A DNA stretch of 64,000 nt from Phyllobacterium trifolii (GCF_014192095.1 NZ_JACHXN010000011.1:62001-126000); one strand, 5' to 3'. Numbered from the stretch's first letter, positions 45,027-54,483 are shown. The notes: generated by a model not told the origin, from the letters alone. Made by a program: numbers and translations.

Positions 45027-45359
45027 TTGATTAAGTTATTTTCTGAACCTATTTTCGGTGAAATGCATCATTGCCTCATGCAAGATGACGTCATCTTGCT
45101 CATTCGCTGGGGTGATCTAGGCTTGAACGAAATCATCGCGTCAATCGATGAAGATTACGCTGGGGAAGAAATCAAATCCGTATTCAACAACATTGACCTT
45201 CAGACTGCTGAACCCTTTGAGATTTCGCTGGAGATCGATATTGAGCAAGATGGCGTCAGAAACATTCAGGTTACAAGCGACGACACGCAAACAACGTACT
45301 CCGATCTGTTCAATTTTCACGAGTCTAATGCTCTTGCTTCCATCCTGAGGGGTAGATAG
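45027..45359 (+). CDS. Acidic hypothetical protein, TTG start
   Basis: A 110-aa acidic protein: IKLFSEPIFGEMHHCLMQDDVILLIRWGDLGLNEIIASIDEDYAGEEI ... NIQVTSDDTQTTYSDLFNFHESNALASILRGR. It occupies the usual toxin position behind the antitoxin gene. TTG 45027 follows a strong GGGGAGGA at 6-bp spacing; the open frame back to 44820 is low in protein-like sequence. No toxin motif is visible and the acidity would fit an inhibitor or immunity protein. Confidence 0.55.
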   Translation: MIKLFSEPIFGEMHHCLMQDDVILLIRWGDLGLNEIIASIDEDYAGEEIKSVFNNIDLQTAEPFEISLEIDIEQDGVRNIQVTSDDTQTTYSDLFNFHESNALASILRGR

Positions 45360-45427
45360 GCAACATTGGAGTCTTAAGCATTCAAGAGTAGGTCGTTGCC
45401 ATCATCGTCGGCTCGGTCGCATCGCGA

Positions 45428-45691
45428 TCAACAGGGGTTAAATTTCTGCCTCGCGACGATAGAAGTCGGCAATCGCATGCCCGGGCCATAGCCCTTGCCG
45501 CCCCTGACGAACGTGACGCCCATTTCTTCTAGCGCACCCTGCACCTGTTCCATGGTGCTTCTGGCAACCGGGTATCCGTTCTCAATTTGTCGGACGGCTC
45601 GGGTGCTGACGCCGGCCCGTTCCGACAATTCGTCTTGTCTGAGATCGAGCGCAACCCTGGCTGCGCGGATAAGTTGATACGGTGCGAACAT
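45428..45691 (-). CDS. XRE family regulator, second copy
   Basis: An 87-aa helix-turn-helix protein: YQLIRAARVALDLRQDELSERAGVSTRAVRQIENGYPVARSTMEQVQGALEEMGVTFVRG. It is a distant paralogue of the XRE gene at 40.4 kb and shares its layout (C-terminal GVTFV-GPG). Nothing divergent is clearly transcribed from its promoter. Confidence 0.8.
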   Translation of the reverse strand: MFAPYQLIRAARVALDLRQDELSERAGVSTRAVRQIENGYPVARSTMEQVQGALEEMGVTFVRGGKGYGPGMRLPTSIVARQKFNPC

Positions 45692-45887
45692 GCCAATAAC
45701 CTCTCACAGGTTCCCGATTGCGGAAAGAAGTAAGACGTTTAGTCACCGAACAATGAACAGAAATGTAAGCGCTGTCCCAGCCCCACGTTGTCTCGTTGAT
45801 CGTCGCGAGGGCGAAGTAGAGATGCCTGTGGACGCGCTGATGCGGGAGACGTTGACAAACCCGGAGGGGATGACATATCGATTACTC

Positions 45888-45957
45888 GCGGTAATGGATT
45901 CTGCCGGGCATCAAGCCAAACTGCTTCCTTGATGAAGCTGATGACTCCTACTCAACG
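45888..45957 (+). promoter_or_regulatory. Fluoride riboswitch (crcB motif)
   Basis: The 3' end reads GCTGATGACTCCTAC, the invariant signature of the crcB motif. Before it are the hairpin GCTTC-CTTGAT-GAAGC preceded by AAACT, and the 5' part GGTAATGGATTCTGCC, matching the GG-x-ATGG ... CC arm. It ends about 90 bp before a CLC-F gene. The RNA switches expression on when it binds fluoride. Confidence 0.82.
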
Positions 45958-46046
45958 CTAACCATGCGCAGGAGTAGAGTCGTGTCTAAAATTCATTTTC
46001 TATCGTCTTTCCATTGGATTGCTGTATTCGACGGAGCGTCTCACGC

Positions 46047-47867
46047 ATGACGCTCGCTTCGATTTTCGGCCTTCGTGTTCAGCAAATCCGCAGTCTTGCA
46101 AATTGGATCGTCATCGTCGTTCCGATGGCGATTGCCGTTGGCTCGCTCGTCGCCCTGTTCCTCTGGAGCCTCGACAGGGCAACAGAACTGCGCTTCGAGT
46201 TCCCCTGGCTGATCTATTTCATGCCGGTCGCGGGCTTTGCCATGGTCTGGGCCTATGCCAAATTCGGCAAGACTGCCGAAGGCGGCAACAATCTCATCGT
46301 CGATCAGATCCATGAACCGGGCGGCGGCGTGCCGCTGCGCATGGCTCCGTTCATCCTGGTGACTACAGTTCTGACACATCTGGTCGGCGGATCGGCAGGG
46401 CGCGAGGGAACCGCCGTCCAGCTTGGCGGCAGCCTTGCCAGTGCCTTCGGCAAGGTGTTCAAGCTAACGCCTGCCGATATCCGCATACTGCTGATGGCAG
46501 GAATTGCGGCTGGATTTGGCGCGGTTTTCGGCACTCCGATTGCGGGTGCGGTCTTTGCGCTGGAAGTGCTCACGATAGGTCGGATGCAATACGAGGCGCT
46601 GCTTCCCGCGCTGCTCGCGGCTGTCGTCGCTGACTGGACCTGCCATGCCTGGAGTATCGGCCACGTCCAGTATTCCATCGGCTATCTTGGCGGCGTCGGC
46701 GAAGGAATCGGTTTCCATCTCGACGCGCTTCTGATGCTCAAGGTGGTAATTGCAGGCTTCGCCTTCGGGCTGGCCGCGCACTTCTTCGCGGAACTCTCGC
46801 ATCTGGCCTCGTCGGCCTACAAGGCTATCCTGCCTTATGCGCCGCTGCGGCCCGTGCTGGCGAGCGCCATCCTTTTTGGCCTGGTCTACTATCTCGGAAC
46901 CACAGAGTATCTCGGCCTCGGCGTCTGGTCTCCCAATCCGGAAGACGCGACGATCGTTGGGTTCTTCCGCCCTGATCATACCGACTACTGGAGCTGGGCC
47001 TGGAAAGGGCTGTTCACCATCGTCACCCTGAGCGCAGGCTTCAAGGGTGGCGAGGTCACGCCACTCTTCTTCATCGGCGCGGCACTCGGAAGTGCGCTCG
47101 CCGGGGTCCTGGGCGCGCCGCCGGACCTGTTTGCGGGTCTCGGTTTCGTGGCGGTGTTCGCAGGCGCTACCAATACGCCGCTCGCCTGCCTGATCATGGG
47201 CATCGAACTGTTCGGGGCCACGGACTCCGTCTATATCGCGGTCGCCTGCTTCGTCGCCTATCTCTGCAGCGGCCATTCCAGCATCTATCTCTCGCAGCGT
47301 GTCGGCGTTCCGAAGACGGCCGCCGCAAACGATATTCCCCTGGACATTTCCGTTCGCCACATGCGCGACATGAACGCTCAGGCCATGGGCGACCTCATAA
47401 ACCGCGTAAGGCTGCGCCCGATCCGGACAACCGCAAACCTTCAAGAAAGGCCACTCGTCATGACCAGTCACAAGCTTTCCTCCCGCGAAGTCGGGATGGT
47501 CCGCATCTACATCAAGCCACGCGAGAAGGCGGTCGGCAAGGACGGATGGTTCGGAGGCGGCAAACCGCTTTACCAGGAGCTGGTAATGCAGGCCAAGGCC
47601 GCTGGCATCATGAACGCCGTCGCTCATCATACCCATTTCGGCTATTCCAACAGCGGCAAGCTTCAGGACGAGGGCTTCGAGATACCCAATCCGGACCTGA
47701 CCATGTGCGTCGAACTCATAGCGGATCGGGAACAGCTCGAAGAGTTCTGCCGCACGCATGGGGAGCTGCTGAAGTACAAGGTGATCATATACAAACACAT
47801 TGAGCACTGGGATATCCTGGGCCACGAGATCGCCACGGAAGATGCGTTGAGGAAAGCTGCGCTTTGA
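46047..47867 (+). CDS. CLC-F fluoride/proton antiporter with DUF190 tail
   Basis: A 606-aa membrane protein. Residues 15-430 are a CLC channel/antiporter core of many helices. The anion-path motif is [15 protein letters not shown], the GREGT form of the fluoride-specific CLC-F branch rather than GKEGP of chloride CLCs. Residues 480-590 are a fused soluble DUF190-like domain ([37 protein letters not shown]). It exports fluoride from the cytoplasm. A fluoride riboswitch in its leader and crcB behind it confirm the role. ATG 46047 is chosen; the frame is open to 46014. Confidence 0.9.
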   Translation: MTLASIFGLRVQQIRSLANWIVIVVPMAIAVGSLVALFLWSLDRATELRFEFPWLIYFMPVAGFAMVWAYAKFGKTAEGGNNLIVDQIHEPGGGVPLRMAPFILVTTVLTHLVGGSAGREGTAVQLGGSLASAFGKVFKLTPADIRILLMAGIAAGFGAVFGTPIAGAVFALEVLTIGRMQYEALLPALLAAVVADWTCHAWSIGHVQYSIGYLGGVGEGIGFHLDALLMLKVVIAGFAFGLAAHFFAELSHLASSAYKAILPYAPLRPVLASAILFGLVYYLGTTEYLGLGVWSPNPEDATIVGFFRPDHTDYWSWAWKGLFTIVTLSAGFKGGEVTPLFFIGAALGSALAGVLGAPPDLFAGLGFVAVFAGATNTPLACLIMGIELFGATDSVYIAVACFVAYLCSGHSSIYLSQRVGVPKTAAANDIPLDISVRHMRDMNAQAMGDLINRVRLRPIRTTANLQERPLVMTSHKLSSREVGMVRIYIKPREKAVGKDGWFGGGKPLYQELVMQAKAAGIMNAVAHHTHFGYSNSGKLQDEGFEIPNPDLTMCVELIADREQLEEFCRTHGELLKYKVIIYKHIEHWDILGHEIATEDALRKAAL

Positions 47868-47877
47868 GGAGATGGGA

Positions 47878-48261
47878 ATGATCTACCTCGTCGTATTCTT
47901 TGGAGCGGGCATCGGCGGCGTCTTGCGCCATGCGGTCAACACTGGAGCCGCGCGGCTATTCGGCTATGGCTTTCCCTTCGGCACTTTGACGGTCAATGTT
48001 CTCGGCTCTGTCATCATGGGATTGCTGACCGAGTTCTTCGTGGTGCGCTCCGGCCTACCACAGGAACTCCGCCTGTTCATGACGACCGGACTTCTTGGCG
48101 GCTTCACAACGTTTTCGACTTTCTCCCTCGATGCAGTCAGTCTGTGGGAGCGCGGACAATGGGGAATGGCGGCCGTCTACGTGGCGCTGTCCCTTGTCGC
48201 GTTGATGGTAGGCCTTTTTATTGGATTGTCGATGATCCGCTTCAGCGGACAAAGGAGCTGA
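47878..48261 (+). CDS. crcB: Fluoride channel CrcB/Fluc
   Basis: A 127-aa four-helix membrane protein that forms a dimeric fluoride channel: FFGAGIGGVLRHAVNTGAARLFGYGFPFGTLTVNVLGSVIMGLLTEFF ... TTGLLGGFTTFSTFSLDAVSLWERG. The GFTTFSTFS motif and Asn in VNVLGS are the family signatures. ATG 47878 has GGAG at 6-bp spacing; the ATG at 47872 is too close. It follows the CLC-F gene by 10 bp in one operon. Confidence 0.92.
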   Translation: MIYLVVFFGAGIGGVLRHAVNTGAARLFGYGFPFGTLTVNVLGSVIMGLLTEFFVVRSGLPQELRLFMTTGLLGGFTTFSTFSLDAVSLWERGQWGMAAVYVALSLVALMVGLFIGLSMIRFSGQRS

Positions 48262-48263
48262 GC

Positions 48264-48372
48264 ATGAAGAGCTTACTGGCAAGTTGGCCGCTCTGGGCGC
48301 TACTTGCGGCGGGATTTGCGGCCCTGACGGCAATTTTCGCGAAGGTCGGCGTCGATGCGGCGAAGGAAGTGT
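48264..48372 (+). pseudogene. Truncated EamA-type transporter gene
   Basis: Starting at ATG 48264 with AAAGGAG in front, the frame reads LLASWPLWALLAAGFAALTAIFAKVGV, the N-terminal helix of the 140-aa EamA/YdcZ-like transporters. Homology stops near 48350 and the frame continues as unrelated sequence to 48575. A full gene probably followed crcB, and the join to the arsenite cluster cut it off. Confidence 0.65.
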
Positions 48373-48517
48373 GGTCCTGCAGCACAGCAGGAGCACGAAG
48401 CCGCCGCCTAGTGGTTAGTATCTCTGCTGTAGACGCCGAAATCGCTGCTGCAAAATATCGGCGAAATTATTCGTGGCATCGGGTAATGTGCGCTGAGGGT
48501 CGTTCCAGGGAGGAAGC

Positions 48518-49414
48518 ATGCCCGCAGAAAAGCTCCGTTACAAACGGACTGGCCTCATTGCGAGGCGGTCAATAGTTTTGGGTAGTCTCACCGCGATCGC
48601 CGCCTTGGCTTTTCCCGCAGTGCTCCGTGCCCAAGCGGATACGTTCCGCTTCGGCTTGACTCCAGTCTTCCTCTCAAACGACCTCGAACTTCTGCGAAAT
48701 CTGCAGCTTTATCTTTCGGCGAGACTCAACGCTCCGGTCGAGTTGGTCACGCGGAGGACCTACCAAGAGATCACTGCACTATTGGTCTCCGGCCAGATCC
48801 ATTCCGCATGGATATGCGGCTATCCGTTTGTTCAGTTCCGCTCCGCTCTCGACCTTGTCGCGACACCGATTTGGCGAGGCAAACCGTTGTACCAGTCGTA
48901 CATCATTGCAGAGCACGATCGGAAGGTGGACGACTGGAAACAGTTGCGTGGTGATATCCATGCCTACTCCGATCCGGATTCGAACTCAGGGTACTTGGTC
49001 ACGCAAGCTTTATTGACGGAAAATGGATTGGGAAAAGGCAACTTCTTTTCACGTTATTTCTTCACTTACGGCCATAGGAACGTCATTCGCGCAGTTGCGC
49101 GCGGTCTCGCACAATCGGGCAGCGTTGACGGTTACGTGTGGGAGGTCATGCGCCAGCTCGAACCGGAGTTGGTCAACCAAACCAAGATTGTGCGTCGTTC
49201 TGAGTGGCTGGGCTTTCCTCCCATCGCGTCGCCGAAGCTGCTGGCTTCAGATGCCCGAATTGCAAAGCTGAGAGCCGCCTTGGTTGATATGAAGACTGAT
49301 GAACAGGGCAGGATGATCTTAAGCATGCTGAAGTTGGATGGTTTTGCTGTTGAGGACGAAGCGCTGTTCGATAAAATCGCCGCGAAGATGGCGATCGTGA
49401 GAGCCGCAACGTGA
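48518..49414 (+). CDS. aioX: Periplasmic arsenite sensor AioX
   Basis: A 298-aa PhnD-like periplasmic binding protein with an N-terminal signal (residues 1-39, RRSIVLGSLTAIAALAFPAVLRAQA). Fold motifs are FRFGLTPVFLSNDLELLRNL, GQIHSAWICGYPFVQF and AYSDPDSNSGYLVTQALL. Cys100 in AWICGYPF corresponds to the cysteine reported to be needed for arsenite binding in AioX. It signals to AioS. It starts the aioX-aioS-aioR operon; the stop overlaps the GTG start of aioS. ATG 48518 follows GGGAGGAAG. Confidence 0.9.
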   Translation: MPAEKLRYKRTGLIARRSIVLGSLTAIAALAFPAVLRAQADTFRFGLTPVFLSNDLELLRNLQLYLSARLNAPVELVTRRTYQEITALLVSGQIHSAWICGYPFVQFRSALDLVATPIWRGKPLYQSYIIAEHDRKVDDWKQLRGDIHAYSDPDSNSGYLVTQALLTENGLGKGNFFSRYFFTYGHRNVIRAVARGLAQSGSVDGYVWEVMRQLEPELVNQTKIVRRSEWLGFPPIASPKLLASDARIAKLRAALVDMKTDEQGRMILSMLKLDGFAVEDEALFDKIAAKMAIVRAAT

Positions 49415-50862
49415 CGACGTGGCTCCACCGGGTGACGTCGAGCCGGGTCGCTTTGAGAGTGCCGCTGCTGGTCGCCCTGTTGATGATCATTATAAGTGCG
49501 GTGATCTCCGACCAGGTGCTGAGGCGATTGTCGGAAATGCAGGAGCGAAACCTTCAAGGGCTGGTCGAGAGTTATCTGGACGGAGTGAGCGCCTCGATCC
49601 TGCCGTCGATTATGCGGGGCGATGTCTGGGAAGTTTTCGACGTTCTCGACAGATCGGCTTCCAGTTACGCCTCGCTCGATTTGAAGGAAACCATCGTCAC
49701 GGGATCCGACGGGAGCGTTATCGCATCCAACCATCCCGCGAACCGCCCGTCGTTTTCGCAATTGCCGCAGGAGTTCTTGGACCAGTTCCGCTCCCGCATG
49801 GTCGAGGTGAACCAAAAAACGATGGAAGGGTTCGTGCGGCGAGACCTGCTCTATCAGGGGCAGAAGGTCGGGACGATCTTCACAATTCTCGACGTATCCC
49901 ATCTGATGGGCGAGCGGCGGAATGTCCTCGTCACGCTGCTCATCACCAACGGTGTCCTGGCGGGCCTTTTCGCAGCGGGCGGCTTCTGGCTGGTGAGCTA
50001 TATGATCCGGCCCATTCGGACGCTCGAGAACCACATGCGGAACTCCTCCGGGGGCATGATCAGTTTGATCGACAACAGCGAGATTCCCAAAGGCGATCCT
50101 GAAGTGTCGCGGCTCTTCCATCGTTTCAATGAACTGGTCAAGTCGGAGCACGAGCAGCGCGATTTCGCACGCCGGCTGGCGGAAGAGGAAAAACTGGCGA
50201 GCCTGGGCAGGCTGTCCTCCTCGATGGCACATGAGATCAACAACCCGCTGGGTGGGCTGTTCAACGCGATCGACACGCTCAAAACCCATGGGTCGAAACC
50301 GGGCGTGCGGGAAACCTCACTTGTGCTAATAGAACGAGGTCTAATCGGGATCCGGGACGTGGTGAAGGCGATGCTGGCTACCTACAAATACGAACGGTCC
50401 CAGACCAGGCTCAGCCGCGACGACCTCAACGACATTCAAATATTGGCTTTGCCGGAACTTCGGCGCAAACAACAGGAGCTCGTTTGGGAGGTCGATTTTG
50501 ACGGGACCTTTTCCGTGCCGGCCGGTCCCATCCGACAGGCTGCGCTTAATCTCATGCTGAATGCGATTGCAGCAACGCCGGAAAAGGGCTGCGTGTCTTT
50601 TGGGGCTACGTCAAACTCGGAATCCCTGAAGATCGAGGTGACGGACGAGGGGGCCGGCATCAGCGATGCTCTATCACCGATGTTGACCAACCTTGATCTT
50701 AGGAATCAAATGAACCCGGGGCAAGGATTGGGTCTTTGGGTCATTCGGCAGATATTAATCGAACTCGGAGGATCTGCCACTATCGAGCGCCTTTCGACCG
50801 GCACCAGAATTTGTCTTGTCTTCCATCAACAGGGAACCGTTGCGCATGCAAATGCTGCCTGA
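49411..50862 (+). CDS. aioS: Arsenite-responsive sensor histidine kinase AioS
   Basis: A 483-aa membrane kinase. A first helix is at residues 11-32 (LRVPLLVALLMIIISAVISD), a periplasmic sensor segment runs to about 165, a second helix at 170-198 (VLVTLLITNGVLAGLFAAGGFWLVSYMI), then a HAMP-like linker. The H box is SSMAHEINNPLGG, and the ATP-binding domain ends GQGLGLWVIRQIL. It receives the AioX signal and phosphorylates AioR. GTG 49411 overlaps the aioX stop. Its last 17 bp overlap aioR. Confidence 0.9.
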   Translation: MTTWLHRVTSSRVALRVPLLVALLMIIISAVISDQVLRRLSEMQERNLQGLVESYLDGVSASILPSIMRGDVWEVFDVLDRSASSYASLDLKETIVTGSDGSVIASNHPANRPSFSQLPQEFLDQFRSRMVEVNQKTMEGFVRRDLLYQGQKVGTIFTILDVSHLMGERRNVLVTLLITNGVLAGLFAAGGFWLVSYMIRPIRTLENHMRNSSGGMISLIDNSEIPKGDPEVSRLFHRFNELVKSEHEQRDFARRLAEEEKLASLGRLSSSMAHEINNPLGGLFNAIDTLKTHGSKPGVRETSLVLIERGLIGIRDVVKAMLATYKYERSQTRLSRDDLNDIQILALPELRRKQQELVWEVDFDGTFSVPAGPIRQAALNLMLNAIAATPEKGCVSFGATSNSESLKIEVTDEGAGISDALSPMLTNLDLRNQMNPGQGLGLWVIRQILIELGGSATIERLSTGTRICLVFHQQGTVAHANAA

Positions 50863-52183
50863 TTTCGCCCGAATTGGGCTTGTCGAAGACGATCCGATCA
50901 TGGGCGAGTCCATTGTCCAGCGACTGGAACTCGAGGGCTGGAACGTAATCTGGTGGAAATCGGGCAATGAAGCCATTGCCGCCATCGAGACACAGCCGCT
51001 GACATTGGATCTGGTCATCTGTGACATCCAGTTGCCGGACGTGTCCGGAGAAGCTGTATTCCAGAGCTTGTCCAAACTATCCGGCACTCCGCCTTTCATG
51101 TTTATCACGGGCTATGGCGAGATCGATCAGGCAGTGCGGCTCATGCGTTACGGCGCTGTCGATTTCATGACGAAGCCGTTCGCGATGGATGACTTTCTCA
51201 GACGCATCAGCACGGGATGCCGTCCGCATCATTCCTCGGCGGCGGACCCAACCGCGCTTGGCATCAGCTCAGCCATGCGAAATGTGGCCAGTATATTGAG
51301 CCGCTATGCCAACAACGATCTTCCGGTCCTCATCACGGGAGAAACAGGCGTGGGCAAGGAGGTGGCCGCGCGATTTCTCCACGATGTCTCCAACCGCGCA
51401 AACGAACCGTTCGTCGCGGTCAACTGCGCTGCCATTCCCGCCGAACTGATGGAAAGCGAACTCTTCGGTCACGAGAAAGGTGCATTTACAGGAGCGACCC
51501 AGCGACACCTGGGTTACGCTGAGCGAGCAGGAAATGGGATACTGTTCCTCGACGAAATTGGCGACATGTCGGTGGGGCTTCAGGCCAAGCTGCTCAGGTT
51601 GATTGAACAGAGGACCTTCACGCGTGTCGGCGGCGAGGCGACGGTACAGTTCAACGCCCGAATTGTATCTGCGACCCACCGAACCTTGAACGTCAAATCA
51701 CCGAGCAACCATTTCCGCGACGATCTCTATTTCAGAATTTCTGTCCTTCCGGTGGAGATTCCCCCATTGCGGGAACGCTTGGACGATATCATCGGATTGA
51801 TGGATCATTTCCTTGATGAGGCAACCCAACGAACCGATACCGATATCCGCGGCTTCAGCTCCTTGGCCGAGGACGCAGCTATCTCTCATCCGTGGCCTGG
51901 AAACGTGCGTGAACTCCGCAATAGGGTCGAGCGCGCTGCTGCTTTGGCCCGCGGTGAATGGATCATGCCGGCCGATCTGTTCCCAGAGGGCAGCGACGCA
52001 AAGGCATCAACGGGCTTCACTCCCTTGTCTGACGTCCGGGATGCGGCGGAAAAGCGGCAGATCGAGCGCGCGCTCGGTCAAACGGGTGGCCAGATTTCGA
52101 AAGCCGCAACCCTGCTGGCCATTTCGAGAACGACATTGTGGGAAAAGATGGCCCGCTTTGGAATGGCTCCGAAGGAGCGCTAG
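50846..52183 (+). CDS. aioR: Sigma-54-dependent response regulator AioR
   Basis: A 445-aa NtrC-type activator. The receiver domain (residues 5-120) has LVEDD and the phospho-acceptor Asp in LVICDIQLPDVSG. The AAA+ domain has GETGVGKE, the sigma-54-contacting GAFTGA, and FLDEIGDM. The C-terminal Fis-type HTH is IERALGQTGGQISKAATLLAISRTTLWEKM. It activates aioBA through the sigma-54 promoter at 57.3 kb. ATG 50846 lies inside the end of aioS with GGGAA upstream; the frame is open to 50816. Confidence 0.92.
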   Translation: MQMLPDFARIGLVEDDPIMGESIVQRLELEGWNVIWWKSGNEAIAAIETQPLTLDLVICDIQLPDVSGEAVFQSLSKLSGTPPFMFITGYGEIDQAVRLMRYGAVDFMTKPFAMDDFLRRISTGCRPHHSSAADPTALGISSAMRNVASILSRYANNDLPVLITGETGVGKEVAARFLHDVSNRANEPFVAVNCAAIPAELMESELFGHEKGAFTGATQRHLGYAERAGNGILFLDEIGDMSVGLQAKLLRLIEQRTFTRVGGEATVQFNARIVSATHRTLNVKSPSNHFRDDLYFRISVLPVEIPPLRERLDDIIGLMDHFLDEATQRTDTDIRGFSSLAEDAAISHPWPGNVRELRNRVERAAALARGEWIMPADLFPEGSDAKASTGFTPLSDVRDAAEKRQIERALGQTGGQISKAATLLAISRTTLWEKMARFGMAPKER

Positions 52184-52456
52184 CGAACACCGCTGAGCAT
52201 CGGTAACCGAGTAGTGACGCGCTGCGTCAAGGTTGGGGTACTATATGGACAGCTAGGTCCGCAGTGGATCTGACCATGTTGTGTCTCTCTGAAATAAACG
52301 AATCCAAGCCTTCACGTGAGGGGCTCGGTCATATGAACCTTCCGACTACGAAATATCGGCGGAAGTGCATATCGACTGATACGCCGCGATACGCGGAACA
52401 GGCAACCAATGTCGCCGCACCACAATTGCCGCCTCCGTAAAAGGGGCGCTGGTCTG
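52184..52456. other. Gap between aioR and the inserted cluster
   Basis: About 270 bp with no gene recognised. It is where the contiguous aio gene order stops and the minus-strand cluster begins. Confidence 0.35.
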
Positions 52457-52705
52457 TTACCAGGTTATAAGAACATCGGCCGGTCCGACGTTGTTGAAAC
52501 TGGTTACAGCTGTAAATCTTCTCGGTTGTCCCGGAAACTGCAATTGTGCGTTGGTATTGCCACCTCCTGCAGTCGTTACGTTCACAGTGGCCTGTGCCAT
52601 ATTAACTCCTGAAGGTGGTTGAACGGTCGCAGTTACTGCTGCACCGGCTCCAGCGCCGCCGATATTATGTTCCGTAGCTCCTGCCACCAGTCTTTTCCCG
52701 CCCAT
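52457..52705 (-). CDS. Small Gly/Ala/Thr-rich hypothetical protein
   Basis: An 82-aa protein: GGKRLVAGATEHNIGGAGAGAAVTATVQPPSG ... PGQPRRFTAVTSFNNVGPADVLITW. Short beta-prone segments suggest a small structural or binding protein. A strong GGAGGATTTT precedes the ATG. It is the last gene of the minus-strand cluster. No family was recognised. Confidence 0.6.
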   Translation of the reverse strand: MGGKRLVAGATEHNIGGAGAGAAVTATVQPPSGVNMAQATVNVTTAGGGNTNAQLQFPGQPRRFTAVTSFNNVGPADVLITW

Positions 52706-52898
52706 AAAATCCTCCCGTTGCGTTCAATCCCGGACTATGCAGCCTAAAAGCAGCCATCACAAGCCACCATCACTGCGGAACGAGGTAGCCAAAGTAACTA
52801 GACAGCCTCGGTGGCAATTCACGAGCAAGGTCAGTCCACGACCTAAAATCGGGATAACACCTCAAGCCGTGTCCCTACTTTTGTGATTTTACTTGAAC

Positions 52899-53165
52899 TC
52901 ACCTAGAACGTGCCATCTTTGCGGCGCGGTTCGAGGGGAGGAGCTGCAGGCATGACGCGTTCTTTGTCAGGTTCGTCAGCTGGGTTTCATCGTTGTCGAT
53001 GACGGAAACAGCGAGAATTTTAACTGGTTCCGTCTCGCTCGCGTTGGCGCTGACTAATCCGGCATGCCATAGGAAAATCATCTCCGTCTCGATGCCGATA
53101 CGTCCGAAAGCTTCGTTTGCGACTGGCCCGCAGGCTGGATCCAAACGTACGAGTGCTTTGGGCAT
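52899..53165 (-). CDS. Possible small hypothetical protein
   Basis: An 88-aa ORF in the same direction as its neighbours: PKALVRLDPACGPVANEAFGRIGIETEMIFLWHAG ... NASETEPVKILAVSVIDNDETQL. The second half reads like real protein, but there is no good ribosome site. It may be the tail of a decayed gene. Competing frames in the region are shorter or less protein-like. Confidence 0.35.
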   Translation of the reverse strand: MPKALVRLDPACGPVANEAFGRIGIETEMIFLWHAGLVSANASETEPVKILAVSVIDNDETQLTNLTKNASCLQLLPSNRAAKMARSR

Positions 53166-53329
53166 CGGAGGCGATTGGTTGAATTATCGGCGCGCGCCGA
53201 TGCTGTCCGTACAAATCTCAAAGTCACTGCCCTTGTACCGTTCGATAAGTGGTCGACTGCGGAAGCGATTGCCATGCTCCTCCGCCGCTGTACGGCGCTA
53301 AGCAACGAGACTGGGGCCTTTCCGACAAA

Positions 53330-53524
53330 TCAGATGCTGGTGATGACGATTGTGTTGCCGGTGACGGTTCCACGAATGGTCCTGCCACGGTAATTCATGC
53401 CACGCGACAACCCGATGGGATTGTCGCGGACGTAAGTCAACAGTGTTTTCGTGAAATCGCCTCCGCAGTCGATAACCTGCCCCTTGTTGGCAACACTTAG
53501 ACCGCTGAAATTCACTGTCATCAT
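53330..53524 (-). CDS. Small hypothetical protein
   Basis: A 64-aa protein beginning MMTVNFSGLSVANKGQVIDCGGDFTKTLLTYVRDN and ending GRTIRGTVTGNTIVITSI. AGGAGAG lies just upstream of the ATGATG start. The frame stays open to 53782, but the extension is low in protein character. It is part of the minus-strand cluster and no family was recognised. Confidence 0.6.
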   Translation of the reverse strand: MMTVNFSGLSVANKGQVIDCGGDFTKTLLTYVRDNPIGLSRGMNYRGRTIRGTVTGNTIVITSI

Positions 53525-53592
53525 ATCTCTCCTAACACAGTGCACAAAAATGTTCGCAACATACCGTTGCTCCGCGTGTGCCCGACGGCGAC

Positions 53593-54471
53593 TCAAGCGT
53601 CTGACGGTAACATCGACAGGGCAATGGCATTCTGTGCCACCGCCCCTGCAGTGGCTCGCGGCAGGATTTTCCCCTCGGATGTCTTCAATGCGGCAAGGCC
53701 GGCAAAGAATTTGGCCGGAGCCGCCGCATACTGCGGCGCTAGAGTTGCGGCCATCGTCCCTGCCTCCTCGAAGCTCGGCCACATGAACGGGGAGGGCAGC
53801 GGGTTCGTCTTGACGATGAACTGCAGCAGCATAATCAGATCCGCGCTCGTCGCTTCGGGTGATTTCGCGATATAGTCGCCAATGTCCTTCCAGTAGGCAG
53901 TGGCGTCCTCCGCCTTCTTCTCGGCGACAAAGGCCATTAGTTTGGCCGTCAACTCATCCGGGAGGCCAAGACCGTTAAGACCTTTGCCGCCTGCTGCCTT
54001 GAACAACCCTTCGAACACCTGCAGCAATGTTGGCCCGAAAAACGCCGCCGCCGTGAGCAAATAAGTGAATTTCGAGGCCGACCATTCCTTCGCATCAGCG
54101 GGCTTCTTTTCGTCGGGCTCTGGCTTCGGATTGGATGACTTGTCCTCATTGGCGTCGAGGACTTCCTGGACCTTCTTTTCGGCCTTGGTCTTCGTCGCAT
54201 CGGGCTTGTTGGTCTTCGCCTTCTCGTTGGGATCTCGTACCGGCACTTTCCGGGCCTCGTCCATCGCCGGCGAGACGAATGTGGCCTTCTGGAGCTGACC
54301 GCTCAGCTTCTCGACCGACTTGGTCAATGCGCTCATTTTCTGGGTCAGGGCCTCGGTCTGACGTTCGCGAATCTCGACAAGTTTCTCTTTCTCGTCGTCG
54401 ATCTGGTTTTCGGTTTCCTCTTCGGTCTTGGGTTCTTCCTCGATCCGCTCGGGTTTACGGGTTTCTGACAT
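53593..54471 (-). CDS. Charged coiled-coil protein with one membrane segment
   Basis: A 292-aa protein. Residues 1-65 are a Glu/Lys/Arg-rich coiled coil, 66-130 a Lys/Pro/Glu linker, and 133-160 a hydrophobic segment (FTYLLTAAAFFGPTLLQVFEGLF). The C-terminal part is Ala-rich and helical. GGAGGAACG precedes the ATG. It lies 12 bp after the 582-aa gene and is probably cotranscribed with it. It could be a membrane partner or chaperone of that protein; no family was recognised. Confidence 0.65.
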   Translation of the reverse strand: MSETRKPERIEEEPKTEEETENQIDDEKEKLVEIRERQTEALTQKMSALTKSVEKLSGQLQKATFVSPAMDEARKVPVRDPNEKAKTNKPDATKTKAEKKVQEVLDANEDKSSNPKPEPDEKKPADAKEWSASKFTYLLTAAAFFGPTLLQVFEGLFKAAGGKGLNGLGLPDELTAKLMAFVAEKKAEDATAYWKDIGDYIAKSPEATSADLIMLLQFIVKTNPLPSPFMWPSFEEAGTMAATLAPQYAAAPAKFFAGLAALKTSEGKILPRATAGAVAQNAIALSMLPSDA

Positions 54472-54483
54472 GTCGTTCCTCCA

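Noticed and set aside
45690-45932. 80-aa plus-strand frame before the CLC-F gene
   Set aside because: Its 3' end overlaps the fluoride riboswitch and its sequence is not protein-like beyond a short stretch.
46464-47825. 453-aa frame opposite the CLC-F gene
   Set aside because: Antisense shadow of a well-supported membrane protein; composition is His/Asp/Arg-rich noise.
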